Assembly (NCBI RefSeq): GCF_023634645.1
Contig: NZ_JAMKMR010000013.1
Coordinates: forward strand, 83,296 to 147,295
Direction: 5' to 3'
From: Vibrio sinus
GTDB taxonomy: Bacteria > Pseudomonadota > Gammaproteobacteria > Enterobacterales > Vibrionaceae
DNA length: 64,000 bases
A program made the translations under genes and the position numbers. Position 1 is the stretch's first letter, and every line of letters begins with the position of its first letter. The notes beneath the pieces are model-generated. The model ran no database searches and was not told the DNA's origin. It was given only the letters and a program-made list of their open reading frames with translations. Positions 9,486 through 20,002 of the stretch are shown here, piece by piece.

Positions 9486-10178
9486 TTATTGGTTAGTCAC
9501 TCTAACACGTTCAATCTTAGGTTTTTCGACTTTTGGTTGGCGTTGTTGGAGTTTGTTGTCAATAACACTTTTGAGCGCAATTAAAAAGCCCAAACCAATA
9601 AAAGCGCCAGGAGGCAGTAGTGCTAAGAGAAAACTATTATCCGGGTGAAATAAGACAATTTTTAGTGACGTTGCCCATTGACCTAGCAATAGATTGGCAC
9701 CACCAAATAAGGTTCCGCTGCCAAGTATTTCGCGCATAGCCCCTAATACGACGAGTACACTGGTCATTCCCATTCCCATCCAAAAGCCATCTTGGATGGA
9801 AGGCAATACCTTATTTTTTGAAGCGAATGCTTCTGCTCGTCCAATGATGATGCAGTTAGTGACGATAAGAGGAATAAAGATACCCAATGAGAGATACAAG
9901 CCATAAGCGTAGGCGTTCATCAGCAATTGAACGCAGGTTACTAAAGCTGCAATGATCATCACAAACACTGGAATGCGTATTTCATTCGGCACGTAGTCAC
10001 GTACTAGAGAAACCGTAATGTTGGATCCTACCAATACGAGCATGGTAGCGATACCCAAGCCTAGCCCGTTGATCACGGAGGTGGATACGGCAAGTAGGGG
10101 GCACAATCCCAGGATCTGTACTAGAGCCGGGTTATTGTCCCATAAGCCATTTTTCATCAGGGTTTTATGGTCGTTCAT
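9486..10178 (-). CDS. rsxE: Electron transport complex subunit RsxE (RnfE)
   Basis: A polytopic inner-membrane subunit of the Rnf/Rsx ion-translocating ferredoxin:NAD oxidoreductase-type complex. The 230-residue protein has about six membrane helices and the paired Cys segments typical of the RnfA/RnfE fold ([10 protein letters not shown] and [13 protein letters not shown]), which frame an iron-sulfur site within the membrane in this family. The C-terminal tail is basic and hydrophilic. Its start overlaps the rsxG stop, showing translational coupling. Confidence 0.95.
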   Translation of the reverse strand: MNDHKTLMKNGLWDNNPALVQILGLCPLLAVSTSVINGLGLGIATMLVLVGSNITVSLVRDYVPNEIRIPVFVMIIAALVTCVQLLMNAYAYGLYLSLGIFIPLIVTNCIIIGRAEAFASKNKVLPSIQDGFWMGMGMTSVLVVLGAMREILGSGTLFGGANLLLGQWATSLKIVLFHPDNSFLLALLPPGAFIGLGFLIALKSVIDNKLQQRQPKVEKPKIERVRVTNQ

Positions 10179-10807
10179 TATTTAACTCCGCAATTGTAGG
10201 GTTGGGAGAGAATGTCTTGGCGATGTTGGTCGATAAACAAGACCGTTTTTCTAATAGCTTTCACCACTGCTCTAGGGGTAATAGTAGCACCAGTAAATTG
10301 GTCAAACTGACCCCCGTCTTTTTTTACCTTCCATGTCGATAGATTTTGTGGGGTTATCTTTTTACCAGTGAACTCTAAAATCCAGTTAGAAATACGCAGT
10401 TCAATTTTGTCCCCCAGTCCAGGCGTTTCATGTTGCGACAGCACACGTACGCCAAGCACTGTACCATCTTGCTTAACACCTACGATGATTTTTATTGCCC
10501 CGTTATATCCATCCGGCGCAATAGATTCAATCGCGATTGCGCTTGGTTTTCCTTTTAATGTGCCCACATAGGCTGGCATGGCAGACTTAGTGCCAAGAGC
10601 TGGGTTTGTCACCAGTGTGCAGGATTTATATAACAAGTTGTCATGTAAATCCTGTGGTAATACTTGGTTTAATATGGACATCAGTTGGGCTTGCTCTTGA
10701 TGCTCAATTTGTGATTGTGTTAAGTAATGCGTTAACGCGACCACTCCAGTGGAAATAATGGCAAATATTGCTAACACTAGACCATTTTTACGGATTGCAT
10801 CTAACAT
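10178..10807 (-). CDS. rsxG: Electron transport complex subunit RsxG (RnfG), FMN-binding
   Basis: A membrane-anchored periplasmic flavoprotein of the Rsx complex. It has one N-terminal helix (about residues 9-28) and an FMN-binding domain. The flavinylation motif TGATITP places the acceptor at Thr175, which is exactly the residue number reported for Vibrio cholerae RnfG. ApbE normally attaches the FMN; no apbE lies in this window. It starts 3 bp after the rsxD stop. Confidence 0.95.
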   Translation of the reverse strand: MLDAIRKNGLVLAIFAIISTGVVALTHYLTQSQIEHQEQAQLMSILNQVLPQDLHDNLLYKSCTLVTNPALGTKSAMPAYVGTLKGKPSAIAIESIAPDGYNGAIKIIVGVKQDGTVLGVRVLSQHETPGLGDKIELRISNWILEFTGKKITPQNLSTWKVKKDGGQFDQFTGATITPRAVVKAIRKTVLFIDQHRQDILSQPYNCGVK

Positions 10808-10810
10808 AGT

Positions 10811-11857
10811 TTAGTGTCCATATGTACGAGGTTTGGTGTAATAATCAATCATTGGCACGCACATGTTGGCGAGCAATACCGCAAAGGCCACACCATCAGG
10901 AAAGCCGCCAAAGCTACGGATAATGAACACCATAAAGCCAATAAAACCCCCGTAAATAAGTCGGCCTTTCACTGTCGTTGACGCGGACACTGGGTCGGTC
11001 GCGATGAAAAATGCCCCCAACATGGTCGCCCCTGAGAGTAAGTGGATAACGGGCGAGGCAGTTTCTCCCGGTGAAATGAGCATAAATAGCGTTGAGGTGA
11101 CCAACAGGCCTGCAAGAAAGCTGACAGGAATATGCCAACTGATGATTCTTTGTCTGAGCATGAGTAAGCCACCAAGTAAATAAGCGATATTTACCCACTC
11201 CCAGCCGATACCCGCAACACCGTCAAATTGTGGCTGCTTTAATGCTTCAGATACAGTATTGCCGTTGTGCAGTGCCGTTTTAAAAGCGTCTAACGGTGTC
11301 GCCATTGTTACACCATCCACGCCTGAGCGAACTTGTTGTAGCGACATACCATCAAGGTTGTAGTGGGTGAAAATCAGTGACAAAGAATCGGCGAAGGAAA
11401 TCGGATCTTGGCTAAGTTGATGTGGAGTGATCCAACTGGTCATTTGAACAGGAAATGAAATCAGCAGCACGACGTAGGCAACCATGGCAGGGTTAAACAA
11501 GTTCTGCCCAATTCCACCATAAAGATGTTTAGCAATGACAATCGCAAAAAACAGCCCGATGACCATGATCCACCAAGGAGACAAAGGGGGGATGGACACC
11601 GCGAGTAGCCAAGCAGTTACGAGAGCGCTGTTATCTCGAATGGAAGATAGGGGTGAGCGCTTACGCAGCCTCATCACTGCACTTTCCATAATCAAGGCAA
11701 CGATGATGGCAAAAATGACTTGAATGATCGTGCCCCAGCCAAAGAAATAGGTTTGGGCTAAGAGTCCAGGTAGTGCACATATGACGACCCACTTCATTAA
11801 ATCAGGTGTGTTTCGTTTGCTGTGTGCATGCGGGGAACTAGCGATAAAGAAGGACAC
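10811..11857 (-). CDS. rsxD: Electron transport complex subunit RsxD (RnfD), FMN-binding
   Basis: A 348-residue polytopic membrane subunit homologous to NqrB. The covalent FMN site is visible in [10 protein letters not shown] with Thr187, matching the position known for V. cholerae RnfD. About ten hydrophobic helices surround it, and a [15 protein letters not shown] segment lies near the C terminus. Its start shares one base with the rsxC stop. It works with RsxG, RsxC and RsxB to move electrons across the membrane. Confidence 0.95.
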   Translation of the reverse strand: MSFFIASSPHAHSKRNTPDLMKWVVICALPGLLAQTYFFGWGTIIQVIFAIIVALIMESAVMRLRKRSPLSSIRDNSALVTAWLLAVSIPPLSPWWIMVIGLFFAIVIAKHLYGGIGQNLFNPAMVAYVVLLISFPVQMTSWITPHQLSQDPISFADSLSLIFTHYNLDGMSLQQVRSGVDGVTMATPLDAFKTALHNGNTVSEALKQPQFDGVAGIGWEWVNIAYLLGGLLMLRQRIISWHIPVSFLAGLLVTSTLFMLISPGETASPVIHLLSGATMLGAFFIATDPVSASTTVKGRLIYGGFIGFMVFIIRSFGGFPDGVAFAVLLANMCVPMIDYYTKPRTYGH

Positions 11858-14244
11858 TACTCTTTCTCCTCGGAATGGTTGTCTGAGCCAGGATGTTTCT
11901 TGGCTGCTTTTTTAGCTTTTGCTCGAGCGATAGCTGCCGCAACGGCGGCTTTTTTCGCGTCTTTCTCTGAGCTCTCTTCAGCAGGTGGCTCAGCTGCGTT
12001 TGTAGATTGGTTAGCTTGTTTTTTCGCTTTTGCTCGAGCGATAGCCGCTGCAACGGCGGCTTTTTTTGCGTCTTTTTCAGAGTTCTCTGCAGAGGATGCT
12101 TCAGCTGTGCTGGCAGATTGGCTGGCTTGCTTTTTCGCTTTAGCACGAGCGATAGCCGCTGCAACCGCCGCTTTCTTCGCGTCTTTTTCAGAGCTCTCTG
12201 CAGAGGATGCTTCAGCGGTGCTAGCTGGTTGGCTGGCTTGTTTTTTCGCTTTTGCTCGAGCAATAGCCGCTGCAACTGCTGCTTTCTTCGCGTCTTTTTC
12301 AGAGCTCTCTGCAGAGGATGCTTCAGCGGTGCTAGCTGGTTGGCTGGCTTGTTTTTTCGCTTTTGCTCGAGCAATAGCCGCTGCAACTGCTGCTTTCTTC
12401 GCGTCTTTTTCAGAGTTCTCTGCAGAGGATACTTCAGCTGTGCTGGCAGATTGGCTGGCTTGCTTTTTCGCTTTAGCTCGAGCGATAGCTGCGGCAACCG
12501 CATCTTTCTTGTCGGCTTTGAGCTCTTGGTCTGAGGTCTGTCTGGCTTTTTCTGCTTTTCGCTCACGAGCTTGCTTTTTACGCTCTTCACGGAGCTTCAT
12601 TATTTCAGCGTTATCTGGCTCAGAATTACCAGCTCCGGCGGCAGCGGCTTGTTGGGCTTTTGCTCTAGCGATCGCCGCTGCAACTGCTGATTTTGGACCG
12701 TCATCCACACCAGACTTCTTCGCATTGACTCGAGCAATTGCCGCTGCGATTGCATCCCCGCCGGACGAGTCTTTCATCTCTTTTCGGCGTTTCTCCGCAG
12801 CTTGTTTAAAGCGATTCTCTCTAGCGGCTTTTTCTCTTTCTTGGCGAGCTTTTTTCTCTTCAAAACGTTGTTTTGCACGCTCTGACGCTTCGGCTTCTAT
12901 TTTGCGGGTGCGAATTTCCGCTTTGGCTTGCCGGTAGTATTGAACAAGGGGAATTTCACTTGGGCATACATATGCACACGCCCCACATTCGATGCAATCT
13001 TTTAGATTTAGCTCTTCACATTTGTCATATTCTTCGGCTTTAGCGTGCCATTGAAGCTGTTGAGGAAGTAAAGAGGCGGGGCATACATCAGAGCATTGAC
13101 CACATCGAATACAAGCCATTTCATATCGGCTTGGCGCTATCTCTTTTTTTGTTGGTGCTAATATGCAGTTGGTGGTCTTGGTGACAGGCACATTGGCATG
13201 GGGAAGCGTAAAGCCCATCATGGGGCCACCGAGAATAAGCCTTGAGAGCTTTTTGTCGGCTTTATATTCAAATTCATCGAGTAGCGATTGAATTGGTGTT
13301 CCTAGTTTCGCCCAAACGTTTCGCTGAGTGTTAAATGCCTTGCCCGTTAGGGTAACGATTCGCTCGACTAAGGGCTCACCATCACATACCGCTCGCTTTA
13401 TCGCAAAGAGCGAGCCAACGTTTTGTACTAATATACCGATGTCAGCTGGAATTCGGCCGTTAGGGACTTCTTTGTTGGTTAGGATTTTGATCAGTTGCTT
13501 TTCACCACCAGAGGGGTATTTAGTGGGCACAACTCGAATGACTAGATCTTTATTTTTTGCTGCATCTTCTAAAGCTTGAATGGCATCTGGTTTGTTATCT
13601 TCGATACCAATCACGGTCAGTTTGGGTTTTAAGATATGCTCTACAATTTCAATGCCTTGTATGATTTCTTGAGCATAATTTTGCATCAAAACATCGTCAG
13701 CTGTGATGTAGGGCTCACACTCTGCGGCATTAACAATTAAGATCTCGGTTCTCGCTAGCCCAGATTGCACTTTCTTTGCTGTCGGAAAACCGGCTCCGCC
13801 TAGGCCCGAGACGCCAGCTTTACGTATCGTTTCAATTAACTCGTCCGGTGACTCATTTAAAAAATCGCTGCAAGGTTTGCGCTCTATCCATTTATCTTCA
13901 CCATCTGGTTTTATTACGATACAGGTTTCTTGCAAGCCCGACGGGTGGGCCACCGTACGTGGCTCAATCGCGGTGATGGTACCTGAAGTACTGGCATGAA
14001 CCGGTAACATAAAGCTGGTGTTGTAATGGGTCAGCGCTTGTCCCTTTAGTACTTTTTCACCCACCGAAACGGTCAAATTCCCTGGAGTACCAATGTGCTG
14101 CTTAATGGGCAATACGATTTCTTTTGCAAGGGATGCCTTTATGAGAGGCTGCTGAACGGATTGGGTTTTATTTTCCGGTGGGTGAATGCCACCAGGAAAG
14201 TCCCACATTGCGCCAGATTTTATTTGTTCAATTAACGATAGCAT
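11857..14244 (-). CDS. rsxC: Electron transport complex subunit RsxC (RnfC) with repeat-rich C-terminal tail
   Basis: The peripheral cytoplasmic subunit that in related complexes carries the NADH/FMN site and two 4Fe-4S clusters. The N-terminal NQR/RnfC region includes [12 protein letters not shown]; two ferredoxin motifs follow, [12 protein letters not shown] and [12 protein letters not shown] (about residues 375-430). From about residue 445 the protein becomes a charged, alanine-rich tail with about eight copies of A(V/I)AAAIAR(A/V) separated by KDAKKA and [12 protein letters not shown] linkers. The tail is encoded by near-identical 111-bp units and is probably helical. 795 residues sits in the range expected for repeat-bearing gamma-proteobacterial RsxC, where copy number varies. 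Repeat assembly errors are possible. Confidence 0.95.
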   Translation of the reverse strand: MLSLIEQIKSGAMWDFPGGIHPPENKTQSVQQPLIKASLAKEIVLPIKQHIGTPGNLTVSVGEKVLKGQALTHYNTSFMLPVHASTSGTITAIEPRTVAHPSGLQETCIVIKPDGEDKWIERKPCSDFLNESPDELIETIRKAGVSGLGGAGFPTAKKVQSGLARTEILIVNAAECEPYITADDVLMQNYAQEIIQGIEIVEHILKPKLTVIGIEDNKPDAIQALEDAAKNKDLVIRVVPTKYPSGGEKQLIKILTNKEVPNGRIPADIGILVQNVGSLFAIKRAVCDGEPLVERIVTLTGKAFNTQRNVWAKLGTPIQSLLDEFEYKADKKLSRLILGGPMMGFTLPHANVPVTKTTNCILAPTKKEIAPSRYEMACIRCGQCSDVCPASLLPQQLQWHAKAEEYDKCEELNLKDCIECGACAYVCPSEIPLVQYYRQAKAEIRTRKIEAEASERAKQRFEEKKARQEREKAARENRFKQAAEKRRKEMKDSSGGDAIAAAIARVNAKKSGVDDGPKSAVAAAIARAKAQQAAAAGAGNSEPDNAEIMKLREERKKQARERKAEKARQTSDQELKADKKDAVAAAIARAKAKKQASQSASTAEVSSAENSEKDAKKAAVAAAIARAKAKKQASQPASTAEASSAESSEKDAKKAAVAAAIARAKAKKQASQPASTAEASSAESSEKDAKKAAVAAAIARAKAKKQASQSASTAEASSAENSEKDAKKAAVAAAIARAKAKKQANQSTNAAEPPAEESSEKDAKKAAVAAAIARAKAKKAAKKHPGSDNHSEEKE
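11957..12511 (-). repeat. Tandem 111-bp repeat inside rsxC, five units
   Basis: Units begin at about 11957, 12068, 12179, 12290 and 12401, marked each time by GCGTCTTT, and each encodes 37 residues. The two central units are almost identical at DNA level; the outer ones have diverged. The array keeps the rsxC reading frame. It also creates long spurious open frames on the plus strand. Confidence 0.9.
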
Positions 14245-14835
14245 CTAGCCTTCCTTCACAGGGGTTGAGTGTGTGGAAGGGCTGGATATATTCATTACTG
14301 GAATAGTATTGAGTTGCCATTTCCAGTTGTCGGTCGTGGTTTCAATTGGAATCATTTCGATACAGTCAGTTGGGCAAGGAGCAACACATAAATCACACCC
14401 AGTGCATTCGTCTTTAATGACGGTATGTACGGCTTTTGTCCCGCCAACAATGGCATCCACTGGGCAAGCTTGGATGCATTTGGTGCAGCCAATACACATG
14501 TCTTCGTTGATAAAGGCGACTTTCTTACTCGAATCGGAGAGATCATGTGCCGATTCTTCTGCTTCCACGCCCATGAGATTTGCCAGCTTTTCGATGGTTG
14601 CTTGGCCCCCTGGTGGGCATTTGTTGATTTTATCGCCACTGGCAATAGCTTCGGCGTAGGGACGGCAGCCAGGGTAGCCACATTGACCACACTGAGTTTG
14701 CGGTAGTATTTCGTCAATTTGGTCGACAATAGGGTCAGAGTCCACTTTAAATCGAACCGAGGCAAAGCCTAATATGGCACCAAAAACGGTGGCCAACACT
14801 GCCAGAGCAATTACAGCAAAAACAATTGAGCTCAT
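14245..14835 (-). CDS. rsxB: Electron transport complex subunit RsxB (RnfB), polyferredoxin
   Basis: Iron-sulfur subunit of the Rsx complex. One N-terminal membrane helix is followed by a [13 protein letters not shown] cluster motif near residues 49-57 and two 4Fe-4S ferredoxin motifs, [12 protein letters not shown] and [12 protein letters not shown]. It relays electrons toward the membrane subunits. 196 residues is usual. The gene abuts rsxC directly and overlaps rsxA at the start codon. Confidence 0.96.
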   Translation of the reverse strand: MSSIVFAVIALAVLATVFGAILGFASVRFKVDSDPIVDQIDEILPQTQCGQCGYPGCRPYAEAIASGDKINKCPPGGQATIEKLANLMGVEAEESAHDLSDSSKKVAFINEDMCIGCTKCIQACPVDAIVGGTKAVHTVIKDECTGCDLCVAPCPTDCIEMIPIETTTDNWKWQLNTIPVMNISSPSTHSTPVKEG

Positions 14836-15416
14836 TACACCTTCACCAAGCCTGTGAAGCCCATAAAGGCAAGCGACATCAATCCGGCAGTAATCATAGC
14901 GATAGAAGCGCCTTTGAATGGACCAGGGACATCTGCTGCCGCGATTCTCTCACGCATAGAAGCAAATAAAACCAATACCAAAGAAAAACCAAGTGCAGCA
15001 CTAAAACCGTAAACAATGGACTGAACGAAATTGTGGTTCTCATTGATATTGAGTAGTGCAACGCCTAAAACCGCGCAGTTCGTGGTAATGAGTGGGAGAA
15101 AAATGCCGAGAAGTCGGTACAGTGTAGGACTGGTTTTATGTACCACCATTTCGGTGAACTGGACCACGACAGCAATCACTAGGATAAAACTCATCGTTCT
15201 TAGGTAGTCAATACCTAGTGGATCAAGAATATAGGTTTCAACCAGATAGGAGCAAACTGAAGCGAGGGTGATAACAAAGGTTGTAGCTAGTCCCATTCCT
15301 ATCGCGGTTTCTAGTTTTTTGGAAACGCCCATAAATGGGCAGAGTCCTAAAAATTTTACCAGGACAAAGTTATTGACTAAAACTGTGCCAACCATCAACA
15401 AGAGATATTCGGTCAT
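14835..15416 (-). CDS. rsxA: Electron transport complex subunit RsxA (RnfA)
   Basis: First gene of the operon. The 193-residue membrane protein has about six helices and the paired [10 protein letters not shown] and [11 protein letters not shown] cysteine segments of the RnfA/RnfE fold. In E. coli the Rsx complex keeps the SoxR sensor reduced; in other bacteria Rnf couples ferredoxin and NADH to ion pumping. Which role dominates here cannot be read from the sequence. The operon promoter should lie in the 100 bp upstream. Confidence 0.96.
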   Translation of the reverse strand: MTEYLLLMVGTVLVNNFVLVKFLGLCPFMGVSKKLETAIGMGLATTFVITLASVCSYLVETYILDPLGIDYLRTMSFILVIAVVVQFTEMVVHKTSPTLYRLLGIFLPLITTNCAVLGVALLNINENHNFVQSIVYGFSAALGFSLVLVLFASMRERIAAADVPGPFKGASIAMITAGLMSLAFMGFTGLVKV

Positions 15417-15725
15417 AGTAGGTTAGTGTTCAAAATCCGATGACAATATTATCATGCTTTGCAAAATCAATAACAACCAAGGAAGAATAGGGTTTTATGA
15501 CTTGAATCAGTGAACATCCTGAGTTGATATCGTTTCTGCAACCAGTTAATGGGCTTGAAATGCGAACAAGATGTCACTGTGTTGAACAACGTTGAACAAC
15601 AGGCCATAGCCAGCCCACTATTTTTCAAGCATAAGCCCAAAATTTCACTACGTCAGGTTAACGGCTTAATTTTCAGGGCATAAATACGAACAAGGCCCAT
15701 TCTTGATGAATGGGCCTTTAAAATA
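15417..15725. other. Intergenic region between rsxA and tRNA-Asn
   Basis: About 310 bp without a credible gene. It should hold the rsx promoter near 15420-15500. The only structures seen are a tandem decamer GTTGAACAAC at 15581-15600 and the tRNA-proximal hairpin at 15692-15718. Confidence 0.5.
15692..15718 (-). terminator. Hairpin downstream of tRNA-Asn
   Basis: Perfect 11-bp arms AAGGCCCATTC and GAATGGGCCTT around a five-base loop lie just past the tRNA 3' end. The T run is weak on both strands, but position and stability fit a terminator of the tRNA transcript. Confidence 0.6.
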
Positions 15726-15801
15726 TGGCTCCCCCTGCGGGACTCGAACCTGCGACATACGGATTAACAGTCCGCCGTTCTACCAACTGAACTAAGGGGG
15801 A
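15726..15801 (-). tRNA. tRNA-Asn (anticodon GTT)
   Basis: Read on the minus strand this folds as a 76-nt cloverleaf: acceptor TCCCCCT pairing with AGGGGGA, discriminator G, encoded CCA, T arm containing GGTTCGAGTCC, and an anticodon loop with GTT flanked by T and A (CTGTTAATC). All arms pair. Confidence 0.97.
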
Positions 15802-16301
15802 ATTGCTTGAAGCGGAGCGAATATTATCGGTCATAACGGATCCTGTCAACCTCAAAAATAAGACAAAGCGAAAAATTTATTTATCTAAAAAGTCTTTACT
15901 TTTTTGAACCCCTTACGCTATTTGCGCTGTATTTACTTATCCACCAAAACTGTGGATAAGTGTGTTGGAGATAGGTTGAAATGACAAACTTGAGCGTCAA
16001 ATGAACACTTTTTGCACACAATGAAATTGCCATAGTAGCTTATGGGATTGATATTACAGGATTTTGTTTTTCTAATTGGCAATCATTATCAAGGTGAATC
16101 TTTTTGTACACAGTATGACCAGCTTGAGTGATCTCTTATCTATCTACGGGTATTTAGTGGAGAAATTGGGCCTCTTGGGTGCTCAGGGACGGGCTTTTTG
16201 ATTTGATGTCACCTTAAGATAGAGCGACAATGTAGTCAGTTTGTCTTTGAGGTGGCAATATTTGGCTTTGAAGGCGGTATGAAATCACAAATGAGGCTGT
16301 T
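15802..16301. other. Intergenic region upstream of uvrB
   Basis: About 500 bp without a credible gene between tRNA-Asn and uvrB. It holds the tRNA promoter, the uvrB promoter(s), an inverted pair of DnaA boxes (15935-15961) and a Fur-box-like AATCATTATC (16080-16089). I found no acceptable LexA box. Confidence 0.5.
15935..15961. promoter_or_regulatory. Inverted pair of DnaA boxes
   Basis: A perfect 10-bp inverted repeat, ACTTATCCAC and GTGGATAAGT, with a 7-base spacer. The right arm contains a perfect DnaA box (TTATCCACA on the minus strand, 15951-15959) and the left arm an 8-of-9 match (TTATCCACC, 15937-15945). DnaA involvement upstream of uvrB has been reported in E. coli. Binding here is inferred. 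Confidence 0.6.
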
Positions 16302-18332
16302 ATGAGTAAAGTGTTTGACTTAGTATCTGACTATCAACCCTCGGGGGATCAGCCAACAGCGATTGCACAATTGTTGGATGGTTTGGACTCAGGGCTGGCA
16401 CATCAAACGCTACTTGGTGTGACTGGATCAGGAAAAACGTTTACTCTGGCTAATGTGATCGCTCAGGCGAAACGGCCAACCATTGTATTGGCTCCGAATA
16501 AGACTTTAGCCGCGCAACTGTATGGAGAAATGAAATCATTTTTTCCCAACAATGCCGTGGAATATTTTGTTTCCTACTATGACTACTACCAGCCAGAAGC
16601 CTATGTTCCAACCACGGACACCTTTATTGAAAAAGATTCGTCAGTCAATGCGCATATTGAACAAATGCGACTGTCAGCCACTAAGGCGTTATTAGAAAGA
16701 AAAGACGCGGTCATTGTCGCCTCGGTATCTGCAATTTATGGCCTTGGTGATCCTGAATCGTATTTACAAATGATGCTGCATATTCGCCGTGGAGATATGC
16801 TAAACCAGCGCGATATACTGCGCCGACTGGCTGAGCTTCAATATTCACGCAATGATGTGACGTTTCAGCGTGGTCAATTTCGAGTGCGTGGTGAAGTGAT
16901 CGACATTTTCCCAGCTGAGTCTGATCAAGACGCATTGCGTATTGAAATGTTTGATGATGAAGTGGAATGCATTAGTATTTTTGATCCGCTAACTGGTGCT
17001 ATCAAACAGCGAGATATCCCACGTTATACCGTCTATCCAAAAACACACTATGTGACGCCACGCGATCGCATCTTAGAAGCGATAGAAAATATTAAGGAAG
17101 AATTGCGCCAGCGTCAGTCTTATTTGCTCAACAACAATAAGCTTCTTGAAGAACAAAGAATCAGCCAAAGAACCCAGTTTGATTTAGAGATGATGAACGA
17201 ACTTGGTTTTTGCTCTGGTATTGAGAACTATTCCCGTCATTTAAGTGGCCGCAGCGAGGGCGAGCCACCGCCAACACTGTTTGACTATTTACCTCATGAT
17301 GGACTGCTTATTATCGATGAATCGCACGTTACCGTGCCGCAAATAGGGGCTATGTACAAAGGTGACCGCTCGCGTAAAGAAACCTTAGTAGAATTTGGCT
17401 TTCGATTGCCCTCGGCTTTGGATAACCGCCCGTTAAAATTTGATGAATTTGAAGCTCTTGCTCCACAAACGATATTTGTCTCTGCCACGCCTGGTAACTA
17501 TGAACTAGAGAAATCAGCGGATGAGGTGGCGGATCAAGTGGTTCGCCCAACTGGACTGTTAGATCCACAGCTTGAGGTGCGCCCAGTCGCCACACAAGTG
17601 GATGACTTGTTGTCTGAAATCCGCATTAGAGCTAAGAAAGATGAAAGGGTGTTGGTTACGACGCTAACCAAACGCATGGCTGAGGACCTCACCGAGTACT
17701 TAGACGAGCATGACGTCAAAGTACGCTATTTACACTCTGATATTGATACGGTAGAAAGGGTCGAAATTATACGAGACCTTCGCCTAGGTGAGTTTGACGT
17801 ACTGGTGGGCATCAACCTATTGCGTGAAGGCCTCGATATGCCGGAAGTATCGCTGGTGGCCATTCTTGATGCTGACAAAGAAGGTTTCTTGCGCTCCGAA
17901 CGTTCATTAATTCAGACCATTGGTCGAGCTGCAAGAAACATTGCAGGGAAAGCCATATTGTATGCCGACTCGATAACCAAATCGATGAAAAAAGCGATGG
18001 ATGAAACCGAACGGCGTCGGCATAAGCAGCAAGCTTACAATGAAGAGAAAGGCATTCAACCCACCGCACTAAAACGTAATGTTCAAGATATTATGGAGTT
18101 GGGTGACATTGCCAAGAGCAAGAAGCAAACCTCAACCAAGCCAGTCCCTCTTTCTAAAGTGGCAGAGCCGTCTCAAAGCTACCGTGCTTTGTCTCCTCAA
18201 GAGCTGGAAAAAGAAATTGCCAAATTAGAAGCACAGATGTACCAACATGCGCAGGACTTGGAGTTTGAGTTGGCTGCGGAAAAGAGAGACAAAATTGAAG
18301 CCTTGCGTCAGCAGTTTATTTCTAACAGTTAA
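16302..18332 (+). CDS. uvrB: UvrABC system protein B (excinuclease subunit)
   Basis: UvrB verifies DNA damage with UvrA and recruits UvrC for incision in nucleotide excision repair. Visible are the Walker A GVTGSGKT (about residues 40-47), the beta-hairpin region with [12 protein letters not shown], the DESH Walker B (LLIIDESHV), helicase motifs through QTIGRAARN, and the C-terminal UVR domain that contacts UvrC. 676 residues is near the E. coli length. GAGG lies five bases before the ATG. Confidence 0.98.
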   Translation: MSKVFDLVSDYQPSGDQPTAIAQLLDGLDSGLAHQTLLGVTGSGKTFTLANVIAQAKRPTIVLAPNKTLAAQLYGEMKSFFPNNAVEYFVSYYDYYQPEAYVPTTDTFIEKDSSVNAHIEQMRLSATKALLERKDAVIVASVSAIYGLGDPESYLQMMLHIRRGDMLNQRDILRRLAELQYSRNDVTFQRGQFRVRGEVIDIFPAESDQDALRIEMFDDEVECISIFDPLTGAIKQRDIPRYTVYPKTHYVTPRDRILEAIENIKEELRQRQSYLLNNNKLLEEQRISQRTQFDLEMMNELGFCSGIENYSRHLSGRSEGEPPPTLFDYLPHDGLLIIDESHVTVPQIGAMYKGDRSRKETLVEFGFRLPSALDNRPLKFDEFEALAPQTIFVSATPGNYELEKSADEVADQVVRPTGLLDPQLEVRPVATQVDDLLSEIRIRAKKDERVLVTTLTKRMAEDLTEYLDEHDVKVRYLHSDIDTVERVEIIRDLRLGEFDVLVGINLLREGLDMPEVSLVAILDADKEGFLRSERSLIQTIGRAARNIAGKAILYADSITKSMKKAMDETERRRHKQQAYNEEKGIQPTALKRNVQDIMELGDIAKSKKQTSTKPVPLSKVAEPSQSYRALSPQELEKEIAKLEAQMYQHAQDLEFELAAEKRDKIEALRQQFISNS

Positions 18333-18368
18333 ATCAACACGCCTTAGTGTTATCCACGTAGAGCAAGC

Positions 18369-18465
18369 AAAAAAATAGCCAATAGAAAGAGGATCTACTG
18401 GCTTATATTTGTGAATACTAAGTTCACTAACAACGTCAGTTGGCTAGGTAACCCGTTAGGGTTAA
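18369..18465 (-). ncRNA. qrr1: Qrr1 quorum regulatory small RNA
   Basis: Hfq-dependent sRNA that, when LuxO~P is present at low cell density, represses the LuxR/HapR-type master regulator and activates aphA. Read on the minus strand it has a 5' stem (AACCC-taac-GGGTT), the invariant Qrr core CCTAGCCAACTGACGTTGTT, a variable linker, and a terminator hairpin with AGCCA and TGGCT arms followed by seven T residues. Length about 97 nt fits Qrr RNAs. It is divergent from luxO, as qrr1 is in vibrios, behind a sigma-54 promoter. The exact 5' end is estimated from that promoter. Confidence 0.95.
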
Positions 18466-18474
18466 CAAGTATTC

Positions 18475-18491
18475 AGCATATATCGTGCCAA
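18475..18491 (-). promoter_or_regulatory. Sigma-54 promoter of qrr1
   Basis: On the minus strand TTGGCACG at 18491-18484 and ATGCT at 18479-18475 form a -24/-12 element (TGGCAC-N5-TTGCW with one mismatch). It fits activation by LuxO~P, a sigma-54 activator encoded just beyond it. Confidence 0.88.
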
Positions 18492-18601
18492 TTATATGTT
18501 GCGGATTATTGATAGATTTTGTGTATTTTTTAGAAAATATTTGCAAAATGCAATTCGTAATGCAATCATTTAAACAAAATGCAAAGCATTATGGCTAGGT
18601 T

Positions 18602-20002
18602 ATGCAACAATCTACACTGAATCAAAAAAGCAAATATTTGCTGATGGTGGAAGACACCGCGTCAGTCGCTGTTTTGTATCGTTCGTATCTGACCCCGTTG
18701 GGGATCGACATTAATATTGTTGGTACTGGTCGCGATGCAATTGAAAGCTTAACGTTCCGCACCCCAGATTTGATCTTGCTCGATCTACGTCTACCCGACA
18801 TGACGGGTATGGACGTGCTTTATGCGGTAAAGAAAACCCACCCTGAAGTTCCCATTATTTTTATGACTGCCCACGGCTCAATTGACACCGCCGTAGAAGC
18901 GATGCGCCACGGCGCACAGGATTTTCTCATTAAGCCATGTGAGGCGGATCGGCTAAGGGTAACGGTCAATAACGCAATTCGCAAGGCAACCAAGCTTAAA
19001 AACGAAGCGGGCAATCCTAGTAATCAAAAATATCAAGGCTTTATTGGCAGTAGCCATATGATGCAAGCGGTGTATAGAACCATAGACTCAGCGGCATCCA
19101 GTAAGGCGAGCATTTTTATTACTGGAGAAAGTGGTACTGGTAAAGAGGTGTGTGCTGAAGCGATCCATGCGACCAGCAAGCGCGGTGATAAGCCGTTTAT
19201 TGCCATTAACTGCGCCGCGATACCGAAAGACTTGATTGAAAGTGAGTTGTTTGGTCATGTTAAAGGGGCATTCACAGGAGCGGCAACGGATAGACAAGGG
19301 GCTGCTGAGCTGGCAGATGGTGGGACGCTTTTCCTTGACGAACTGTGTGAGATGGATCTTGATTTACAGACGAAACTACTGAGATTCATCCAGACTGGTA
19401 CGTTTCAAAAAGTTGGCTCTTCGAAAATGAAGAGTGTTGATGTACGCTTCGTATGTGCAACCAACCGGGACCCTTGGAAAGAGGTCCAAGAAGGTCGCTT
19501 TAGAGAGGATTTGTACTATCGACTGTACGTAATACCTCTGCATCTTCCTCCGTTACGAGATAGAGGGGAAGATGTCATAGAGATCGCTTACTCCTTATTG
19601 GGCTTTATGTCTCATGAAGAGGGGAAAGACTTTGTTAGGCTGGCGCCAGAAGTTGTCGATCGTTTCAATAGTTATGAGTGGCCTGGTAATGTTCGCCAAT
19701 TGCAGAATGTGTTGAGAAATGTGGTGGTACTCAATAACGGTAAGCAGATTGATCTGGATATGTTACCTCCACCATTGAACCAGCCAAGCGACAACTTGAT
19801 TCGTGTACAGAAGCAGGAGAAAGCGAGCGTGACAGCTCAAGATATTTTCCCTTTGTGGATGACCGAAAAGGTGGCGATAGAACAAGCAATAGAAGCGTGT
19901 AATGGAAACATTCCAAAGGCTGCGGGGTATTTAGACGTTAGCCCTTCAACGATTTACCGCAAGCTACAAGCTTGGAATTCAAAGGAAAAGGAAAAACGAT
20001 AG
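18602..20002 (+). CDS. luxO: Quorum-sensing response regulator LuxO (sigma-54 activator)
   Basis: LuxO is phosphorylated by LuxU at low cell density and activates qrr transcription with sigma-54. Domains: receiver (about 12-130) with the phospho-acceptor Asp61 in [10 protein letters not shown], equal to Asp47 in the numbering that starts at the internal methionine MVEDTA; AAA+ domain with Walker A GESGTGKE (175-182) and the sigma-54 contact loop GAFTGA; and a Fis-type helix-turn-helix at the C terminus ([20 protein letters not shown]). 466 residues. The stop codon touches the luxU start, so the two are co-translated. Confidence 0.98.
   Translation: MQQSTLNQKSKYLLMVEDTASVAVLYRSYLTPLGIDINIVGTGRDAIESLTFRTPDLILLDLRLPDMTGMDVLYAVKKTHPEVPIIFMTAHGSIDTAVEAMRHGAQDFLIKPCEADRLRVTVNNAIRKATKLKNEAGNPSNQKYQGFIGSSHMMQAVYRTIDSAASSKASIFITGESGTGKEVCAEAIHATSKRGDKPFIAINCAAIPKDLIESELFGHVKGAFTGAATDRQGAAELADGGTLFLDELCEMDLDLQTKLLRFIQTGTFQKVGSSKMKSVDVRFVCATNRDPWKEVQEGRFREDLYYRLYVIPLHLPPLRDRGEDVIEIAYSLLGFMSHEEGKDFVRLAPEVVDRFNSYEWPGNVRQLQNVLRNVVVLNNGKQIDLDMLPPPLNQPSDNLIRVQKQEKASVTAQDIFPLWMTEKVAIEQAIEACNGNIPKAAGYLDVSPSTIYRKLQAWNSKEKEKR

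Noticed and set aside
11822..12937. A 371-residue open frame on the plus strand across the rsxC repeats
   Set aside because: It is an antisense by-product of the 111-bp repeats; it is only Ala/Phe-rich repetitive text, has no start context, and rsxC on the other strand is certain.
15581..15600. Tandem decamer GTTGAACAAC
   Set aside because: Only two copies and no link to a gene or mobile element; probably chance or a small local duplication.
15925..15945. A LexA box near CTGTATTTACTTATCC upstream of uvrB
   Set aside because: Only the left CTGT half fits; the right ACAG half is missing, as it is at the other candidate near 16100-16117 where the left half fails.
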